A stretch of DNA of 64,000 nucleotides from positions 62,001-126,000 of the forward strand of contig NZ_CP015840.1 of NCBI RefSeq assembly GCF_000471025.2, given 5' to 3'. Shown one piece after another: positions 1 through 10,867 of this stretch (its first letter is position 1; each line of letters begins with the position of its first letter). The stretch is from Chlamydia gallinacea 08-1274/3 (GTDB lineage Bacteria; Chlamydiota; Chlamydiia; Chlamydiales; Chlamydiaceae). Below the pieces are notes generated by a model. That model saw nothing but the letters and a program-made list of their open reading frames with translations. It did not search any database and had not been told where the DNA came from. The position numbers and the translations under genes are program-made.

Positions 1-1842
1 TTTATATTCCTCAAATAAACGATAATCTAAATCAATTTGCTCCCCACGATTAGCGCAAGAACATAAAGTCATGCGTACAGCATCAGCACCATAAGACGCA
101 ATCATCTCCAGAGGGTCTATCACATTGCCTTTAGACTTAGAAAGCTTTTCCCATTTAGCAACAACATCTTCAGGTAAAGCTTGCCCCAAATCATAAGCGC
201 GTTTTTCTTCACCAGAAATGTACGTCCATTCTCCCAAAGCATTGTAACGTTTGTACGACTTCCCAAAAATCAGTCCGTGTAAAAATACATGAGAAAACGG
301 TTGTTTTCCTACCATAGCACTACACAGCAAGACCATACGCGTTACCCAGAAAAATAAGATATCATGTCCTGTAACCAATAGCGCTGTAGGGTAAAACTTT
401 TCAAAATCTTTAGAAGCGAGATCCGGCCAACCCAAACAAGTCAATGGCCATAACCCAGAAGAAAACCAAGTATCCAGAACATCAGGATCTTGATACCAAG
501 AATCAGGATCCGCAGCTACTTCCTTTGGAATACCCTCGCCTTCATAACAAATCTTACGATTGGGATCCTCTTTATGATGCCACACAGGGATACGATGTCC
601 CCACCACAACTGTCGGCTAATGCACCAATCTTTTAAATTATTTACCCAGGACAAATAATTTTTCGTAAACTCTGGGGGAAAAATCTTTATATCCTCATTA
701 CATACAAATTCTCTTAAAGAATCACGAAAATGATTTACAGCAATAAACCATTGCTTCGATAAATACGGCTCGATAACGGCCCCAGAACGATAAGAAACTC
801 CTACGCGTAACTTATAGGGTTCTTTTTTCACAAACAGTCCTAAAGCATCTAATTCTAAAATAATCTTCTCACGAGCTTGTTCCCGACTTAAACCTGTAAA
901 TCGTTCTCCTTCCTCATTAATCTCTCCCGTAGGAGTGAAAATATTTACCATAGGCAACTGATGTTGTAGCCCTATACGATAATCATCCTTATCATGAGCT
1001 GGAGTTACTTTTACCGCTCCTGTTCCAAATGAAGGATCTACAGAAATATCACCAATAATAGGAATCTCCCGATGAACAAAAGGTAAGTAAACCTTAGAAC
1101 CTAACAAATGAGCATACCGCGGATCCTCAGGAGAAACAGCAATAGCTGTATCTCCCAACAAAGTTTCAGGACGGGTTGTGGCTACAATAATCTCTTCATG
1201 ACTATTGACTACGCGATAACGAATATAATAAAGCCAGCCATCTCTTTCCTCATACTCCACTTCATCATCAGCAAGAGCTGTTTGTAACATAGGATCCCAA
1301 TTAACAAGATAATACCCTTGATAAATGTGCCCCTGATCAAATAAAACCTTAAACGCTTTTCTTACAGAACGATTAGCTAAAGGCTCCATTGTAAATCGCA
1401 AACGTGACCAGTCGCACGAGCAACCCAATTGACGTAATTGAGAAAGAATCACGGATTCACTTTTTTCTTTCCACTCCCAAACATGAGCCAAAAATTCTTC
1501 TCTAGAAAAATCTACACGACGCTTACCAAAGGAAGCATATAAATACCTTTCTACTATCGTCTGCGTAGCAATTCCCGCATGATCTGTACCAGGAACCCAA
1601 CAAACTTCAAATCCTGACATTCGCTTATAACGAATAAGAATATCCTGAAGGGTATTCACAAGAGCATGCCCCATATGCAAAATGCCTGTAACATTAGGTG
1701 GAGGCATGATCACAGCATACGGAGGTTTGTTACTCTCACTATGAGATACAAACATGCCGGATGTTTCCCAAAAAGCATATAACTTCTCTTCTACTGTTTT
1801 AAAATCGTAAGCCTTGGGAAATTCATCCTCTTTCATATTCAT
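1..1842 (-). CDS. valS: Valyl-tRNA synthetase, N-terminal part (gene runs off the left edge)
   Basis: Class I aminoacyl-tRNA synthetase charging tRNA-Val in the cytoplasm. The 614 codons present read without interruption to the window edge. They carry the HIGH signature as HMGH (residues 56-59, in the context [15 protein letters not shown]), the connective editing domain with TTRPET, and the KMSKS-type loop as KLSKSKGN near positions 120-150. The C-terminal anticodon-binding domain lies outside the window. Two in-frame ATGs, 1842 and 1836, are possible; a GGG-containing purine stretch sits three bases before the first and nine before the second, so the start is open by two codons. It lies 41 bp downstream of the lipoprotein-like gene in the same orientation and could be read through from it. 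Identification is very secure. Confidence 0.97.
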   Translation of the reverse strand, partial: MNMKEDEFPKAYDFKTVEEKLYAFWETSGMFVSHSESNKPPYAVIMPPPNVTGILHMGHALVNTLQDILIRYKRMSGFEVCWVPGTDHAGIATQTIVERYLYASFGKRRVDFSREEFLAHVWEWKEKSESVILSQLRQLGCSCDWSRLRFTMEPLANRSVRKAFKVLFDQGHIYQGYYLVNWDPMLQTALADDEVEYEERDGWLYYIRYRVVNSHEEIIVATTRPETLLGDTAIAVSPEDPRYAHLLGSKVYLPFVHREIPIIGDISVDPSFGTGAVKVTPAHDKDDYRIGLQHQLPMVNIFTPTGEINEEGERFTGLSREQAREKIILELDALGLFVKKEPYKLRVGVSYRSGAVIEPYLSKQWFIAVNHFRDSLREFVCNEDIKIFPPEFTKNYLSWVNNLKDWCISRQLWWGHRIPVWHHKEDPNRKICYEGEGIPKEVAADPDSWYQDPDVLDTWFSSGLWPLTCLGWPDLASKDFEKFYPTALLVTGHDILFFWVTRMVLLCSAMVGKQPFSHVFLHGLIFGKSYKRYNALGEWTYISGEEKRAYDLGQALPEDVVAKWEKLSKSKGNVIDPLEMIASYGADAVRMTLCSCANRGEQIDLDYRLFEEYK

Positions 1843-1883
1843 ATCCCTATCTTTAAAATACAGTTGATAGATAATGCTAATAC

Positions 1884-2381
1884 TTAAGCAGCGCAGGTAC
1901 CTACAGCAATGACCTCAGTCCAAATATGATGCCGCCTACTCACAATTTCTTTATCCTTACTCAATAAGGCGACCTTATAAGAAACAATACCCTGACGATT
2001 ATAGTAATCATCACCTTTTAAACAATAAACGCGATACCCTGAAAGTTGACACACTTCATATGTTAATTTTTCTGTTTTCCCATCACCATAATAAATAGAA
2101 AGGTGCAAAGTGGCTGGCAACAACTTTTGCATCCGATAAGGCAAGTTCCAGGTAATAACTATCTGTTGACCAAATATTTCATCATGAGGGCCTTGCTCAA
2201 TTCCTAATTGTGCCCCAGCCAGGTAATCATTATCTATGAACTCAGTAAAAGAAGATAACGATGGTTGGGAACAGGAAGATAAGCACAATACAGCAAATAC
2301 TGAAAAAAGCAGTGCTGCAAGCCAAAAGATCCTAGAATAATAATAGCGCAAAAACAAAAGCAAAGAGTGCAAATGATTCAA
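1884..2381 (-). CDS. Predicted lipoprotein/exported protein after the V-ATPase operon
   Basis: A 165-residue protein I do not recognise beyond its position, which matches the chlamydial hypothetical between atpK and valS (CT303 in C. trachomatis numbering, from memory). Residues about 17-36 form a hydrophobic segment ending in LSSC, a reasonable lipobox, so a membrane-anchored envelope lipoprotein is likely. The mature part is mixed alpha/beta-like, with WNLP and [15 protein letters not shown] segments and several Cys. The only ATG lies 50 bp inside the end of atpK; no ATG, GTG or TTG occurs between residue 11 and the signal segment, so overlap and translational coupling to atpK are implied. 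The lipobox cysteine is near residue 37, giving an unusually long leader. Function is unknown. Confidence 0.75.
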   Translation of the reverse strand: MNHLHSLLLFLRYYYSRIFWLAALLFSVFAVLCLSSCSQPSLSSFTEFIDNDYLAGAQLGIEQGPHDEIFGQQIVITWNLPYRMQKLLPATLHLSIYYGDGKTEKLTYEVCQLSGYRVYCLKGDDYYNRQGIVSYKVALLSKDKEIVSRRHHIWTEVIAVGTCAA

Positions 2382-2757
2382 CTATCCCAATAGAAGCAAA
2401 AGATTTACCATAAATAGCTGAAGAACGCGCATAAGCTTGTATACCACTTACACAACATTTCCCCTGCATTATAGCAGATATTAATAAAGCTACGCCTACA
2501 GACACTCCCATAGCAATCGCCCCAATAGAAGAGACTTTACCATCTTTAACTCCATCACGGAGTAAGAGCATAAAAATTAATCCATAAATAGATTGAGATG
2601 ACGGCATTGCTGATAATCCAATAATTTTTCCATGTCCTTCTTCAATTCGAGACATTACAGCATGCGAAGCAACCCCAGCCATGCCACAACCTATGGCACT
2701 ACCAATCATTGCTAAACCCATGGCTAAAACAGGCCCCACCACCGATAAATCAATCAT
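2332..2757 (-). CDS. atpK: V-type ATP synthase subunit K (rotor ring proteolipid)
   Basis: A 141-residue, four-helix proteolipid made by duplication of a c-subunit hairpin. It forms the membrane rotor ring of the V/A-type ATPase. The ion-carrying carboxylate is present only in the second half (E127, in VESFALFAF); the first half has Q55 in PSSQSIYG. M51, S54, Q55, Y58, Q98 and E127 line up with L61, T64, Q65, Y68, Q110 and E139 of Enterococcus hirae NtpK (recalled sequence), the residues that hold Na+ there. It is the last ATPase gene of the operon, 106 bp after atpI, and its 3' end overlaps the next gene. Family assignment is secure; sodium coupling is inference. Confidence 0.95.
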   Translation of the reverse strand: MIDLSVVGPVLAMGLAMIGSAIGCGMAGVASHAVMSRIEEGHGKIIGLSAMPSSQSIYGLIFMLLLRDGVKDGKVSSIGAIAMGVSVGVALLISAIMQGKCCVSGIQAYARSSAIYGKSFASIGIVESFALFAFVFALLLF

Positions 2758-2863
2758 CTACGTACCCCTCTAATAACAAAAGACAAAATAAACTACTCTA
2801 ACCATCTAATTTTATAGACCATGGGATTTTATCAAACCATAAAATTATTATCTAAATGAATCC

Positions 2864-4810
2864 CTAAGAATCTACAATATGACGACATACTTTTTTCCTT
2901 AACGGCCGAAGAAGCTTCCCTCCTCCATCAAAACTATAATGATACCATTCAATAAAATTTAATCTCAGGCCATGAATCACTCCCCCCATAATGGACAAAA
3001 GAATATTCACTGAATGGCCAAAAAGAATAATTAAACAACCAATTACTGGAGAAAACTCATAACTGATTTGCATGATGGTTGAGCCAACCATAGATCCTGC
3101 TAATCCTAAAGCATAAATACGCAAATAGGAAAGCACATCAGAAAACACTTGTATGATCGTAGTTACTTCATTAAGTCCTCGCCAACCATATTGGAATACA
3201 GCTCCTAGAACAGCAAGACCTATGCCCAAAAACATACCGTAATACCCAAGGGTCCCCCCTAGCTCATAGGGAATGCCAAATAAATAATGAACTAAAGAAA
3301 CAGATTGCAAATACAAAGGAAGATATAAGTACGCCCCACACATAAACAACATCCACCCAATACCTGAGTAGCGCTGTTGCACATATCTTATCATTCCTAG
3401 CCCCATATGGAGCACACCTACAAACAACGCCAACTCCATGAGAATGTTATCTATAAATTTATCATAGACAACATAACGACCTACAATATCACCACTACCT
3501 TTTTCCGATGATAGTAAAAATTCTTCGGGTGTTGTCTTCTCTTTGAGCTCAGGATACTCATGAAGTAATTCTTTATACCCTTTAGGGTGCTTATCTAGAT
3601 AATACGCAGATTTCTTTAGAGCTAACATATGCGTTAGAGAATACTTACGTAAGGGGCTCGTATAACTAATCGTCGTCCCAAAAAACGACGTTGTTGCAAA
3701 TCCCCAGGCAATACACCCGATACCTAAAATAGAAAACATTTTTAAGAAGCGCGCTAAAGCTCTAGAACCTTTAAGAGCGCGGCGAGCCTTAGCGGTTATA
3801 AAAAATGAGGACACTAAAAATAAAAGACCATAACCCCCATCATTAACAATCATAGAAAAAAAGAGAGCAAACGAAACAAAGACCCATAAGGAAGGATCTT
3901 TGTCTGAAGACGCTGGGGTATCATATATATTCACAAGGTCCTCTCCGATACGACTGATCCCACTATTCTCTAAATATGTAGGAACAACCTCTTCAGGATG
4001 GGGAGCTACTTTATATAGGCATACATTATACTGATCACATAACTGTTGTAATTCATGTAAACGATTAGCAATTACCCAGCCAGTAATCGTAAATGCCTTA
4101 CCATCAAACAATGCTTCGACACTATCTTCTACATGTTGTAATTGTAACTCATTATCATAGTTACATAAACCTTCTAAAACATTCTGACGATAGGCATATA
4201 ACTCACAAATACGTGATTTTTTATAGCGAATATCCTTCAACAGACTGGCTTCTTGCACCTGCAATTCATTAACAGAGTGCTGAGCATCAATTTCCGTAAA
4301 ATCCTCTTTTGACAGGCTGACAATCCCTATAACAGCATAATAATCAAAATTATATGATGTAGATAAATAGAAAACATTGGATTGGTCGACTTCTAAAGGC
4401 TGTCCATCAACATGCTTTCTATAGAAAAATCGTATGGTTAAACCTGTTTTTCTCGTAAATTCAATAATATCATTTGATGAAAACTGTCCAAGAGGCTTTA
4501 CACGTATGATTTCTTTCTTTAAAGCCTTGTAACTCTCCGTTAAAGCAAGAATTTCCTGATGTAAAGTAATCACTTCGTCTAGAATTTCTTCTACAGTAAG
4601 ATCTTCGACCTTGGGCGCTACTAAATCGTCTGAGACCTCGCCATCTAATAAATTTAAAATTTTTAAACATTCAGAAAAACGATGTAACTTTTCTGAAGCA
4701 ATTAATTTTTTATTAGAAATAAATTCTACAATTCCGAGCTCTCTACAAGCAGAAAAAAATGCTGAAGAATTCTTACCTATAAAAAGATACTTATTTACAT
4801 CTATGCGCAT
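2864..4810 (-). CDS. atpI: V-type ATP synthase subunit I (stator a-subunit homologue)
   Basis: A 648-residue homologue of the V-ATPase a subunit/NtpI, which provides the ion half-channels beside the K ring and the stator arm. The N-terminal half (to about residue 310) is soluble and coiled-coil-rich. The C-terminal half has several membrane spans, starting near [20 protein letters not shown] and including [25 protein letters not shown], a typical subunit-I motif around the essential region near [16 protein letters not shown], whose Arg faces the rotor carboxylate. Length fits the bacterial family (about 600-660). Its start overlaps the atpD stop by 10 bp, so the two are probably translationally coupled. 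Very secure. Confidence 0.95.
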   Translation of the reverse strand: MRIDVNKYLFIGKNSSAFFSACRELGIVEFISNKKLIASEKLHRFSECLKILNLLDGEVSDDLVAPKVEDLTVEEILDEVITLHQEILALTESYKALKKEIIRVKPLGQFSSNDIIEFTRKTGLTIRFFYRKHVDGQPLEVDQSNVFYLSTSYNFDYYAVIGIVSLSKEDFTEIDAQHSVNELQVQEASLLKDIRYKKSRICELYAYRQNVLEGLCNYDNELQLQHVEDSVEALFDGKAFTITGWVIANRLHELQQLCDQYNVCLYKVAPHPEEVVPTYLENSGISRIGEDLVNIYDTPASSDKDPSLWVFVSFALFFSMIVNDGGYGLLFLVSSFFITAKARRALKGSRALARFLKMFSILGIGCIAWGFATTSFFGTTISYTSPLRKYSLTHMLALKKSAYYLDKHPKGYKELLHEYPELKEKTTPEEFLLSSEKGSGDIVGRYVVYDKFIDNILMELALFVGVLHMGLGMIRYVQQRYSGIGWMLFMCGAYLYLPLYLQSVSLVHYLFGIPYELGGTLGYYGMFLGIGLAVLGAVFQYGWRGLNEVTTIIQVFSDVLSYLRIYALGLAGSMVGSTIMQISYEFSPVIGCLIILFGHSVNILLSIMGGVIHGLRLNFIEWYHYSFDGGGKLLRPLRKKVCRHIVDS

Positions 4811-5427
4811 TCGGAGGCCTCCTTACGCTGTTGTATCTTTTTCTTAGCCACTTTTACTTGACCAATATCGGTAATACTGCGGTCACTTAAAAAAATAGCG
4901 ATTTTTTTAATTATTTGTGTTGTTTCGGGAATAAGTTTTTTTTCAAAAAGATTCACACGAATCGATACATTTCTTAATTCTTCTTGTAAAATTCTTTGCC
5001 TTTCTAAAGCCACTTCAGAACGCACTTTATTCACTACAAATTCTCGAGCAGATGAAACCACAGTATCAATCCAAATTGGCGTGTCCAGCACAGAATAAGA
5101 AAATTCCGACAAAACGATATTTTTAATTACAGGGACCTCTACCCCCGTAATATTTTCATAATCCTTATCAACTTTCTCAATCTTAAAGCTATTAATCACA
5201 GCATCAACATAAAGAGGAATGCTAAATAATTCAGCAAAAGCATAAATGCGTTCTCGAGATTCTTGATATATCTGCAACCAATGGCTTGCCTCACGTGCAG
5301 CATTAGCAACTTCTACTTGTAATAATGACATTTTTAATTTCAATGTAGGTAAGTAGGTTTCTAAACGAGCAAGCTTTAACTTTTCTAAGCGATATGAATT
5401 TTTCGTAAACTTTATCTGTGAAGACAT
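4801..5427 (-). CDS. atpD: V-type ATP synthase subunit D (central stalk)
   Basis: A 208-residue central rotor-shaft subunit, equivalent in role to F-ATPase gamma. It shows the family's long N- and C-terminal helices: an N-terminal [16 protein letters not shown]-type start and a C-terminal segment ending in KKKIQQRKE, rich in charged heptads. I chose the ATG at 5427 (MSSQIKFTK); the longer reading uses a TTG four codons upstream and has no better ribosome site. The start overlaps the atpB stop by 16 bp and the stop overlaps atpI by 10 bp, as expected of one polycistron. The central stalk would normally also need subunit F, which is not seen in this cluster. Confidence 0.93.
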   Translation of the reverse strand: MSSQIKFTKNSYRLEKLKLARLETYLPTLKLKMSLLQVEVANAAREASHWLQIYQESRERIYAFAELFSIPLYVDAVINSFKIEKVDKDYENITGVEVPVIKNIVLSEFSYSVLDTPIWIDTVVSSAREFVVNKVRSEVALERQRILQEELRNVSIRVNLFEKKLIPETTQIIKKIAIFLSDRSITDIGQVKVAKKKIQQRKEASECA

Positions 5428-6728
5428 GATTTGGGCCAATACTTATTAATCAACTGTTCTTTAATGCCAACCTCTTCAGAATGAAAACTTTGCGCTAGAA
5501 TTTTCCAACCAATATCCAATGCTTCTTCCAAAGGAATATTTACCTCCAAGCTCATGAGTCGTGTTTCAAATAATTTCGAAAATTCCAATAGCTTCTTATC
5601 CCAATTAGATAACTTAAAGCCCATAGACATTCTCTCAGATGCTTTACGGGAATCTGCATATAAACGAATTAACGCGTTAGCGAGATCCCCGTGATCTTCT
5701 CGAGTTACCTTCCCAATAACGAGTTGCTTCAATCGTGATAACGAACCAAAGGGATCAATACGATTATTTTTCAAATAAAACTGTCCTTCAGTAATGAATC
5801 CTGTATTATCAGGAATGGGGTGGGTAATATCATCTCCTGGCATAGTTGTAACACTAATAATCGTAATGGATCCTCCATTAGCAATGTCTACTGCTTTTTC
5901 ATAACGTAAAGCAAGATCCGAATATAATGACCCCGGATATCCACGATTTGCTGGAATTTGATCCATGGTAATAGAAATTTCCTTTAACGCATCTGCAAAA
6001 GCCGTCATATCTGTAAGTAACACCAAAACATTCTTGTTATGGTTTACAGCAAACTTTTCAGCACATGCTAAAGCCATGTCAGGAATTAACATACATTCCA
6101 CAGGTGCATCAACAGCCTTGTGAATAAACATCACACACTTACTTGCAAAGCCTAGCCTTTTAGATTCCTCAACAAAAAAGTTGTAATCAACAAAAGTTAA
6201 ACCCATGCCACCAATAATGACAATATCAGCATCCGTTTGTGCTGCAATACGCATTAATAACGCATTATGTTTCTCTCCAGAAGAGGAGAAAATAGGAATT
6301 TTTTGCGATTTCACTAAACAATTAAATACATCAATCATCGGGATATTAGTGCGCACCATATCTCTAGGAACTACACGACGCACAGGATTAAACGTTGGTG
6401 TAGCAATTTGAATAGGATCACCAAAGCTCTCACCTTCACCATCAATAGGTTTCCCAATACCATTCAATCGTCTGCCTAGTAAGGAATCCCCAAAAACAAC
6501 CTCCATAGGACGACCTAGGAACGTCACACGGTCCCCTGTAGATAATCCTGAAGTCCCTCCGAACACCTGAAGAGTAACTTTTTTGGAATCAAAACGCAGA
6601 ACAGAAGCATAAGAAGATCGCCCATCCATTTGTTCAATTTCTGCTAATTCCCCTAAACAAGCACCTTCAGCTTCTACGGTGATTAAATTCCCTTTAATAT
6701 CAGTAATTTTTGTATATATTGTCTGCAT
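5412..6728 (-). CDS. atpB: V-type ATP synthase subunit B
   Basis: A 438-residue non-catalytic nucleotide-binding-type subunit that alternates with A in the catalytic hexamer. Motifs include [25 protein letters not shown] (shown here only in part: [15 protein letters not shown]), the degenerate P-loop region around [11 protein letters not shown], and the subunit-B signature [21 protein letters not shown] (key run [12 protein letters not shown]). There is no Walker A lysine-threonine of the catalytic type, as expected. Length agrees with bacterial V-type B subunits. It starts 8 bp after the atpA stop. The assignment is secure; it hydrolyses or makes ATP only with AtpA. Confidence 0.96.
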   Translation of the reverse strand: MQTIYTKITDIKGNLITVEAEGACLGELAEIEQMDGRSSYASVLRFDSKKVTLQVFGGTSGLSTGDRVTFLGRPMEVVFGDSLLGRRLNGIGKPIDGEGESFGDPIQIATPTFNPVRRVVPRDMVRTNIPMIDVFNCLVKSQKIPIFSSSGEKHNALLMRIAAQTDADIVIIGGMGLTFVDYNFFVEESKRLGFASKCVMFIHKAVDAPVECMLIPDMALACAEKFAVNHNKNVLVLLTDMTAFADALKEISITMDQIPANRGYPGSLYSDLALRYEKAVDIANGGSITIISVTTMPGDDITHPIPDNTGFITEGQFYLKNNRIDPFGSLSRLKQLVIGKVTREDHGDLANALIRLYADSRKASERMSMGFKLSNWDKKLLEFSKLFETRLMSLEVNIPLEEALDIGWKILAQSFHSEEVGIKEQLINKYWPKSCLHR

Positions 6729-6736
6729 AATTCTAT

Positions 6737-8512
6737 CTACGTTGTTTGCGCAATCTTCGTATCCAGCAACTTATGAATTACCTCCATTCCTTTCTTATAC
6801 TCATCAGAAAGAAATTTCTGGCCATTTAAAGTCTTAATTTTACTTTGCAATTCAAGAAAGAAACTTCTTGCACTATCAGAACAATCAAAACTCAATTGTG
6901 CATCAAAAATACGATTCATTAATGTAAATAATTCGATTTGTCGATCAAAAGGACAATAGCAATCAACAGCGTCAAAAGCATTTTGTTGAAGATAACAAAA
7001 GTCATATAACTCAGACTTTAGATAGATTTCCATGTCCTCCATAGAAATCCCTTCTTCTCCAACAACTTCCATACGCTTGCCAATTTCAAAACCTTCAAGA
7101 AGTAAGCGATTTACTCTTTTTACTGCTTCACCCCATCCACAAACCTTATGCTCTAAAATTTCTCCCACCTGATCAAGATATTTTGACCAAGAGATCATGG
7201 GATCAATTGAAGGATACCGTCTAGCATCAGCACGAGCTTTAGACAAACCACAAAATGCCCCAACAACCGATAAAGTGGCCTGAGTAACGGGCTCTTCAAA
7301 GTTTCCTCCTGCAGGAGATACAGCCCCGCATATAGTTAAAGACCCTACAGAACCGTCAGGCATAAGAAGAGCTCCCCCGCGCTCATAAAATGCAGCGATA
7401 CGTGATGCCAAATATGCGGGAAAAGCTTCCTCTCCCGGAATTTCCTCTAATCTCCCAGAAATTTCTCTTAAAGCTTGAGCCCATCTAGATGTAGAATCTG
7501 CAAGTAATAATACATCCAGACCCATTTGTCGATAATACTCAGCTATGGTAATTCCTAAATATATAGAAGATTCTCTAGCAGCTACAGGCATAGATGAAGT
7601 ATTACAAATAATACATGTCCTATGCATGAGAGATCCCCCTGTATGAGGATCCGTAAGGTGGGGAAATTCCTGCAAAACTTCGACCACTTCCCCAGCACGT
7701 TCTCCACAAGCACATAAAACAACAATATCTACAGCAGCATATTTAGATAAATGATGTTGCAATACTGTTTTCCCAGCTCCAAATGGTCCAGGAGTACAAA
7801 ATGTTCCCCCCTTCAATACAGGAATATGGGTATCTAAAATTCGTACTCCAACATCCATAATCTCGGAACAGGGGACTTTCTCTCCCCGAATAAAGGCTTT
7901 CTTTATCGGCCACTTTTGTACCATAGTAAAGTTATATTCTTTACCATCAATATCACGAGCTTTAGCGACTACAGTATCAACACTATAACTTCCCTCTGAA
8001 ATTACCCAAGTAATGGTGAGTTCCTTGAAACAAGACAAAGGAACCATGATCTTATGATCAAAACATCCTTCCTTAACCAAACCAAGCGTATCTCCTGGGA
8101 ATACAAAGTCTCCAACAACAACTTTAGGAGTATATTCCCACAACGTATGTCTACAAAGAGCATTAACGTACTTACCTCTTTTTAAAAACACACTACTTTC
8201 AGCCAGTACTTGCAAACGATTTTGCAATCCATCAAAAATCCCCTGTAATAATCCCGGCCCAAGTTCTGCTTCTAATAAATGCCCTGAAAAAGTAACTAAA
8301 GCACCGCGACGCACATCTTGAGTATCCTCAAAAACCTGAATTTTAACTTCTTGACCTACAACTTCAATAATCTCTGCTTTCAACCAAGAGTTATCTACAT
8401 TAACATAAGCAACTTCACCCTGACGCACATGCCCATCAAAATGTACACGCAATAAGTTCCCATAGGCTTCTACCACGTATCCTTGTGTTGTTTGACCTGA
8501 AGCTGCTACCAT
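6737..8512 (-). CDS. atpA: V-type ATP synthase catalytic subunit A
   Basis: A 591-residue catalytic subunit. It has an N-terminal beta-barrel, the V-type non-homologous insert (about residues 115-185), Walker A GPFGAGKT at residues 242-249, and the following catalytic region with [16 protein letters not shown] and the arginine-finger-type segment [20 protein letters not shown] (key SRWA and SGRL). Length is typical of V/A-type A subunits (about 580-600). Its start overlaps the stop of the upstream DUF2764 gene by 7 bp and atpB follows after 8 bp. In chlamydiae this enzyme is thought to work against the host-supplied ATP pool or in ATP synthesis; direction cannot be read from sequence. Confidence 0.97.
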   Translation of the reverse strand: MVAASGQTTQGYVVEAYGNLLRVHFDGHVRQGEVAYVNVDNSWLKAEIIEVVGQEVKIQVFEDTQDVRRGALVTFSGHLLEAELGPGLLQGIFDGLQNRLQVLAESSVFLKRGKYVNALCRHTLWEYTPKVVVGDFVFPGDTLGLVKEGCFDHKIMVPLSCFKELTITWVISEGSYSVDTVVAKARDIDGKEYNFTMVQKWPIKKAFIRGEKVPCSEIMDVGVRILDTHIPVLKGGTFCTPGPFGAGKTVLQHHLSKYAAVDIVVLCACGERAGEVVEVLQEFPHLTDPHTGGSLMHRTCIICNTSSMPVAARESSIYLGITIAEYYRQMGLDVLLLADSTSRWAQALREISGRLEEIPGEEAFPAYLASRIAAFYERGGALLMPDGSVGSLTICGAVSPAGGNFEEPVTQATLSVVGAFCGLSKARADARRYPSIDPMISWSKYLDQVGEILEHKVCGWGEAVKRVNRLLLEGFEIGKRMEVVGEEGISMEDMEIYLKSELYDFCYLQQNAFDAVDCYCPFDRQIELFTLMNRIFDAQLSFDCSDSARSFFLELQSKIKTLNGQKFLSDEYKKGMEVIHKLLDTKIAQTT

Positions 8513-9306
8513 GTGATTGCCCTTTCCATAGAATTAATGATATTTCTACCTTTCTCTACACTTGCTACATTATGATGAATAGCCAAGAGATACGTAGTAA
8601 TTTTTGCTAAAACCGCATCTGCATCAAAATATTTATCTCGATACATTTCCTCTATCTTATGAAATTCATACAATGATAATGTCCGATTTAACGTGTGAGG
8701 TAAATGCCCATAGTCTTCCAACACACTACTCAAATCGGCAAACTCTCGGGGAAGTTCGTAATGAGGAGAGTCTTTTTGCATTAATACTTGTAATACGATA
8801 GGATCCGAACTATCTTCGTTTCGTAATACATAAGAAACATCCAATTGCAGTACTCTAGAACGGAAACCCGCAAGTATTACACGTAAATTTTGCTTAAATG
8901 TAAAATATGTCCGAAGAAATTCTGAGGAGCTATTTCGATAATGAGCTAAAAACTCACCAACTAAATAAGAAAAGTTATCCAAACGCTCTTGAGAAGTTTT
9001 ATATTGCAAAAGAAAATCCTTAAAAAAATCCTCAAATTCACAATCATCAGACCATTGTTGTAAGCGCAACAAATTTTCTACATTTTCTTGCGTCACCATA
9101 CCGTAAGACTGAGTGATCTTCTTCCCACTCCAAAAAAAAGCAAAATTATTAAAATCAAAAAAACGCTTTAAGATAACGTAATGCTTGAAATCCTTCTGTG
9201 ATAAATTCAATCGCAAGAAATCATCAAGATCTCTAAAAGAATATACTGGTGGAGATTCAGGAATCTGGGGAAGAAGAAATAAAGATAAAAAACAATACTG
9301 AGTCAT
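8506..9306 (-). CDS. V-ATPase operon DUF2764-type protein (possible subunit C equivalent)
   Basis: A 266-residue, all-helical-looking protein without signal peptide or membrane span. It belongs by position and composition to the DUF2764 family found in chlamydial and spirochaete V-ATPase operons (CT309 in C. trachomatis numbering, from memory). It sits between atpE and atpA, the slot where other V/A operons carry subunit C (and F). The start MTQYCFLSLFLLPQ is the only good ATG, 58 bp after atpE; the stop overlaps the atpA start by 7 bp, so stoichiometric expression with the catalytic hexamer is likely. A role as the socket linking central stalk to rotor ring is inference; no catalytic motif is visible. 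Confidence 0.85.
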   Translation of the reverse strand: MTQYCFLSLFLLPQIPESPPVYSFRDLDDFLRLNLSQKDFKHYVILKRFFDFNNFAFFWSGKKITQSYGMVTQENVENLLRLQQWSDDCEFEDFFKDFLLQYKTSQERLDNFSYLVGEFLAHYRNSSSEFLRTYFTFKQNLRVILAGFRSRVLQLDVSYVLRNEDSSDPIVLQVLMQKDSPHYELPREFADLSSVLEDYGHLPHTLNRTLSLYEFHKIEEMYRDKYFDADAVLAKITTYLLAIHHNVASVEKGRNIINSMERAITW

Positions 9307-9364
9307 TATAATAACTCTAATTTTAATTGGGACTCAAATAATACGGTAAGTCAAAATCAATGCT

Positions 9365-9991
9365 TTAAGAATCTTGAAATACCATTTCACGAAAATCTTT
9401 TTGTAAATAACGCGTTAGAAGACCAAGAAGAGTATCTGAGCTTAAGTCTAGCACTAAATTCCTATCCTCTACTTTTAGCTGTACTCCACCCACAAATTTA
9501 CCAATAGCTACTCCTTTGCCCTTAAGCTTCGCTAATACTTCTTTTCCAAGAAATTCGTTTACGGCCCTCGCTGCTACATGCTTCCCTATATAGGCCGTCA
9601 ATTCTCCAAAAATCCCCTGTTCTTGAATTGCTTGAAGCAAAGCAGTGATCATCTTTGCAGATACTTCGGGATCCACCAATACATTCTCTAGCCACTCAGC
9701 TAAAGAATCTTGAAATATCTTACCCTCAATAGACTGTTTTAACGTTTCTAAAGCACGTTTACCAGCTTGAGCTAAAGCAGCTTCCCCTTGCTTTAATTTA
9801 CGCTCCGCCTCTTCCCTAGCTGTCTCTACAATTTGATTAGCTTCTTCCTGAGCTTCTAAAATAATTCTCTTCGCCTTTTCCTTTGCACTCTCTATTATCG
9901 CTGCAGCCTCATCTTCTGCTGGTTTTAATGTTTCTACTCTAAGAGCATCGCAGATTTGTTTAAGTTTATCTTCTGCACTAAGATCCGCCAT
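9365..9991 (-). CDS. atpE: V-type ATP synthase subunit E (peripheral stalk)
   Basis: A 208-residue peripheral-stalk subunit. The N-terminal half is a long charged helix with many AEE/AKE/EEA repeats (about residues 10-85), and the C-terminal half is a globular domain that contacts the A/B hexamer. I chose ATG 9991 ([18 protein letters not shown]), which has AAGG eight bases upstream; a TTG five codons earlier would add MKVGD. It is the first gene of the ATPase operon, so the promoter should lie in the interval up to 10106, which also holds a perfect hairpin. A subunit G/H partner for the stalk is not evident in the cluster. Confidence 0.93.
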   Translation of the reverse strand: MADLSAEDKLKQICDALRVETLKPAEDEAAAIIESAKEKAKRIILEAQEEANQIVETAREEAERKLKQGEAALAQAGKRALETLKQSIEGKIFQDSLAEWLENVLVDPEVSAKMITALLQAIQEQGIFGELTAYIGKHVAARAVNEFLGKEVLAKLKGKGVAIGKFVGGVQLKVEDRNLVLDLSSDTLLGLLTRYLQKDFREMVFQDS

Positions 9992-10057
9992 ATCTCCTAC
10001 CTTCAAGAAAACAGAGGTTTATCTTTAAAAAAAAATCAACTACAATCCAAATAAATC

Positions 10058-10081
10058 AAAAGACTACCGCATTAGTCTTTT
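10058..10081. promoter_or_regulatory. Perfect 9-bp inverted repeat between divergent genes
   Basis: Arms AAAAGACTA (10058-10066) and TAGTCTTTT (10073-10081) are exact reverse complements around the six-base loop CCGCAT. The site lies in the 115 bp between atpE (minus, starts 9991) and the secreted-protein gene (plus, starts 10107). No gene ends here, so it is not needed as a terminator for a known transcript, although on the plus strand it ends in four T. An operator or leader hairpin serving one or both divergent promoters is the simplest reading. Confidence 0.45.
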
Positions 10082-10106
10082 AAATAAAATTAAATAAAAG
10101 ATTTTT

Positions 10107-10859
10107 ATGAAAACTCATGCTGTCCTTGCTTTATGGCTTACTAGCATCCCCCTCCTAATGAATGAAATTCCTCAGGCCTATGGTGCACCTATAAGTACTG
10201 TTAATAAGACTCCAACTCCTCCCTCAAGAGTAATACAAAAACGGGTGCAACAAAAATCCCCTAAAACAACTCCCAATCAATCCATCAGAGGACGCGCATC
10301 TAAAAAAAGAACATCCTACCCAGCTACTAAAGCAAAACCTCTAATATCTTGGGGGATATATGCAGGAGAAGAATACTCCATTCAAATTCCTAGTCATTGG
10401 CAGGGGATTAATGATAAAACTCAACTTCCTGATAAGCTAGATGTTGTTTTTATTGGTAAAGGATCAGGATCTTTAACTCCGACTATTAATATTTCACAGG
10501 AAATTACTGCAAAAAACCAAGCAGAGTATGTTGAAGAAATTCTCACGTATCACAAAGCCAATGACATGACATTGGATTCTTCCATTTTCACGCATATACA
10601 GTCTCCTAGCGGAGAATTTACCATCATTAAAACGGAAAAAAATTCTTCTTGGGGAAAAGTTTTCTGTCTGCAAGGCGTTTTAGTCATTAATCACACTGCT
10701 TATATCTTCACAAGCACAGCAACCCTTGATGATTACCCCACAGTTTCCCTTATTTTCTTAAAAACTATTGCTTCCTTTAAATTATCTAATAAGGAGGCTA
10801 TGTCTGGCGATGCTATTCTTAAAGAAGCACTGAAACAATTTCATGGAGAAACAAATTAA
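10107..10859 (+). CDS. Exported PsbP/DcrB-like protein of unknown function
   Basis: A 250-residue protein with an N-terminal signal peptide (hydrophobic about residues 5-25, AYGA-type cleavage region), a Thr/Pro/Lys-rich linker to about residue 75, and a C-terminal domain from WGIYAGEEYSIQIP onward. That domain resembles the Mog1/PsbP/DcrB fold by pattern: an IP-x-x-W start (SIQIPSHWQG), a strand with TAYIFTSTA, and an ending IASFKL. This is my inference from the pattern, not a database hit. Position matches the conserved chlamydial gene divergent from atpE (CT311); I recall reports of its late appearance in the host cell, which I cannot check. Base composition matches the neighbours. Confidence 0.8.
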   Translation: MKTHAVLALWLTSIPLLMNEIPQAYGAPISTVNKTPTPPSRVIQKRVQQKSPKTTPNQSIRGRASKKRTSYPATKAKPLISWGIYAGEEYSIQIPSHWQGINDKTQLPDKLDVVFIGKGSGSLTPTINISQEITAKNQAEYVEEILTYHKANDMTLDSSIFTHIQSPSGEFTIIKTEKNSSWGKVFCLQGVLVINHTAYIFTSTATLDDYPTVSLIFLKTIASFKLSNKEAMSGDAILKEALKQFHGETN

Positions 10860-10867
10860 TAACTACT

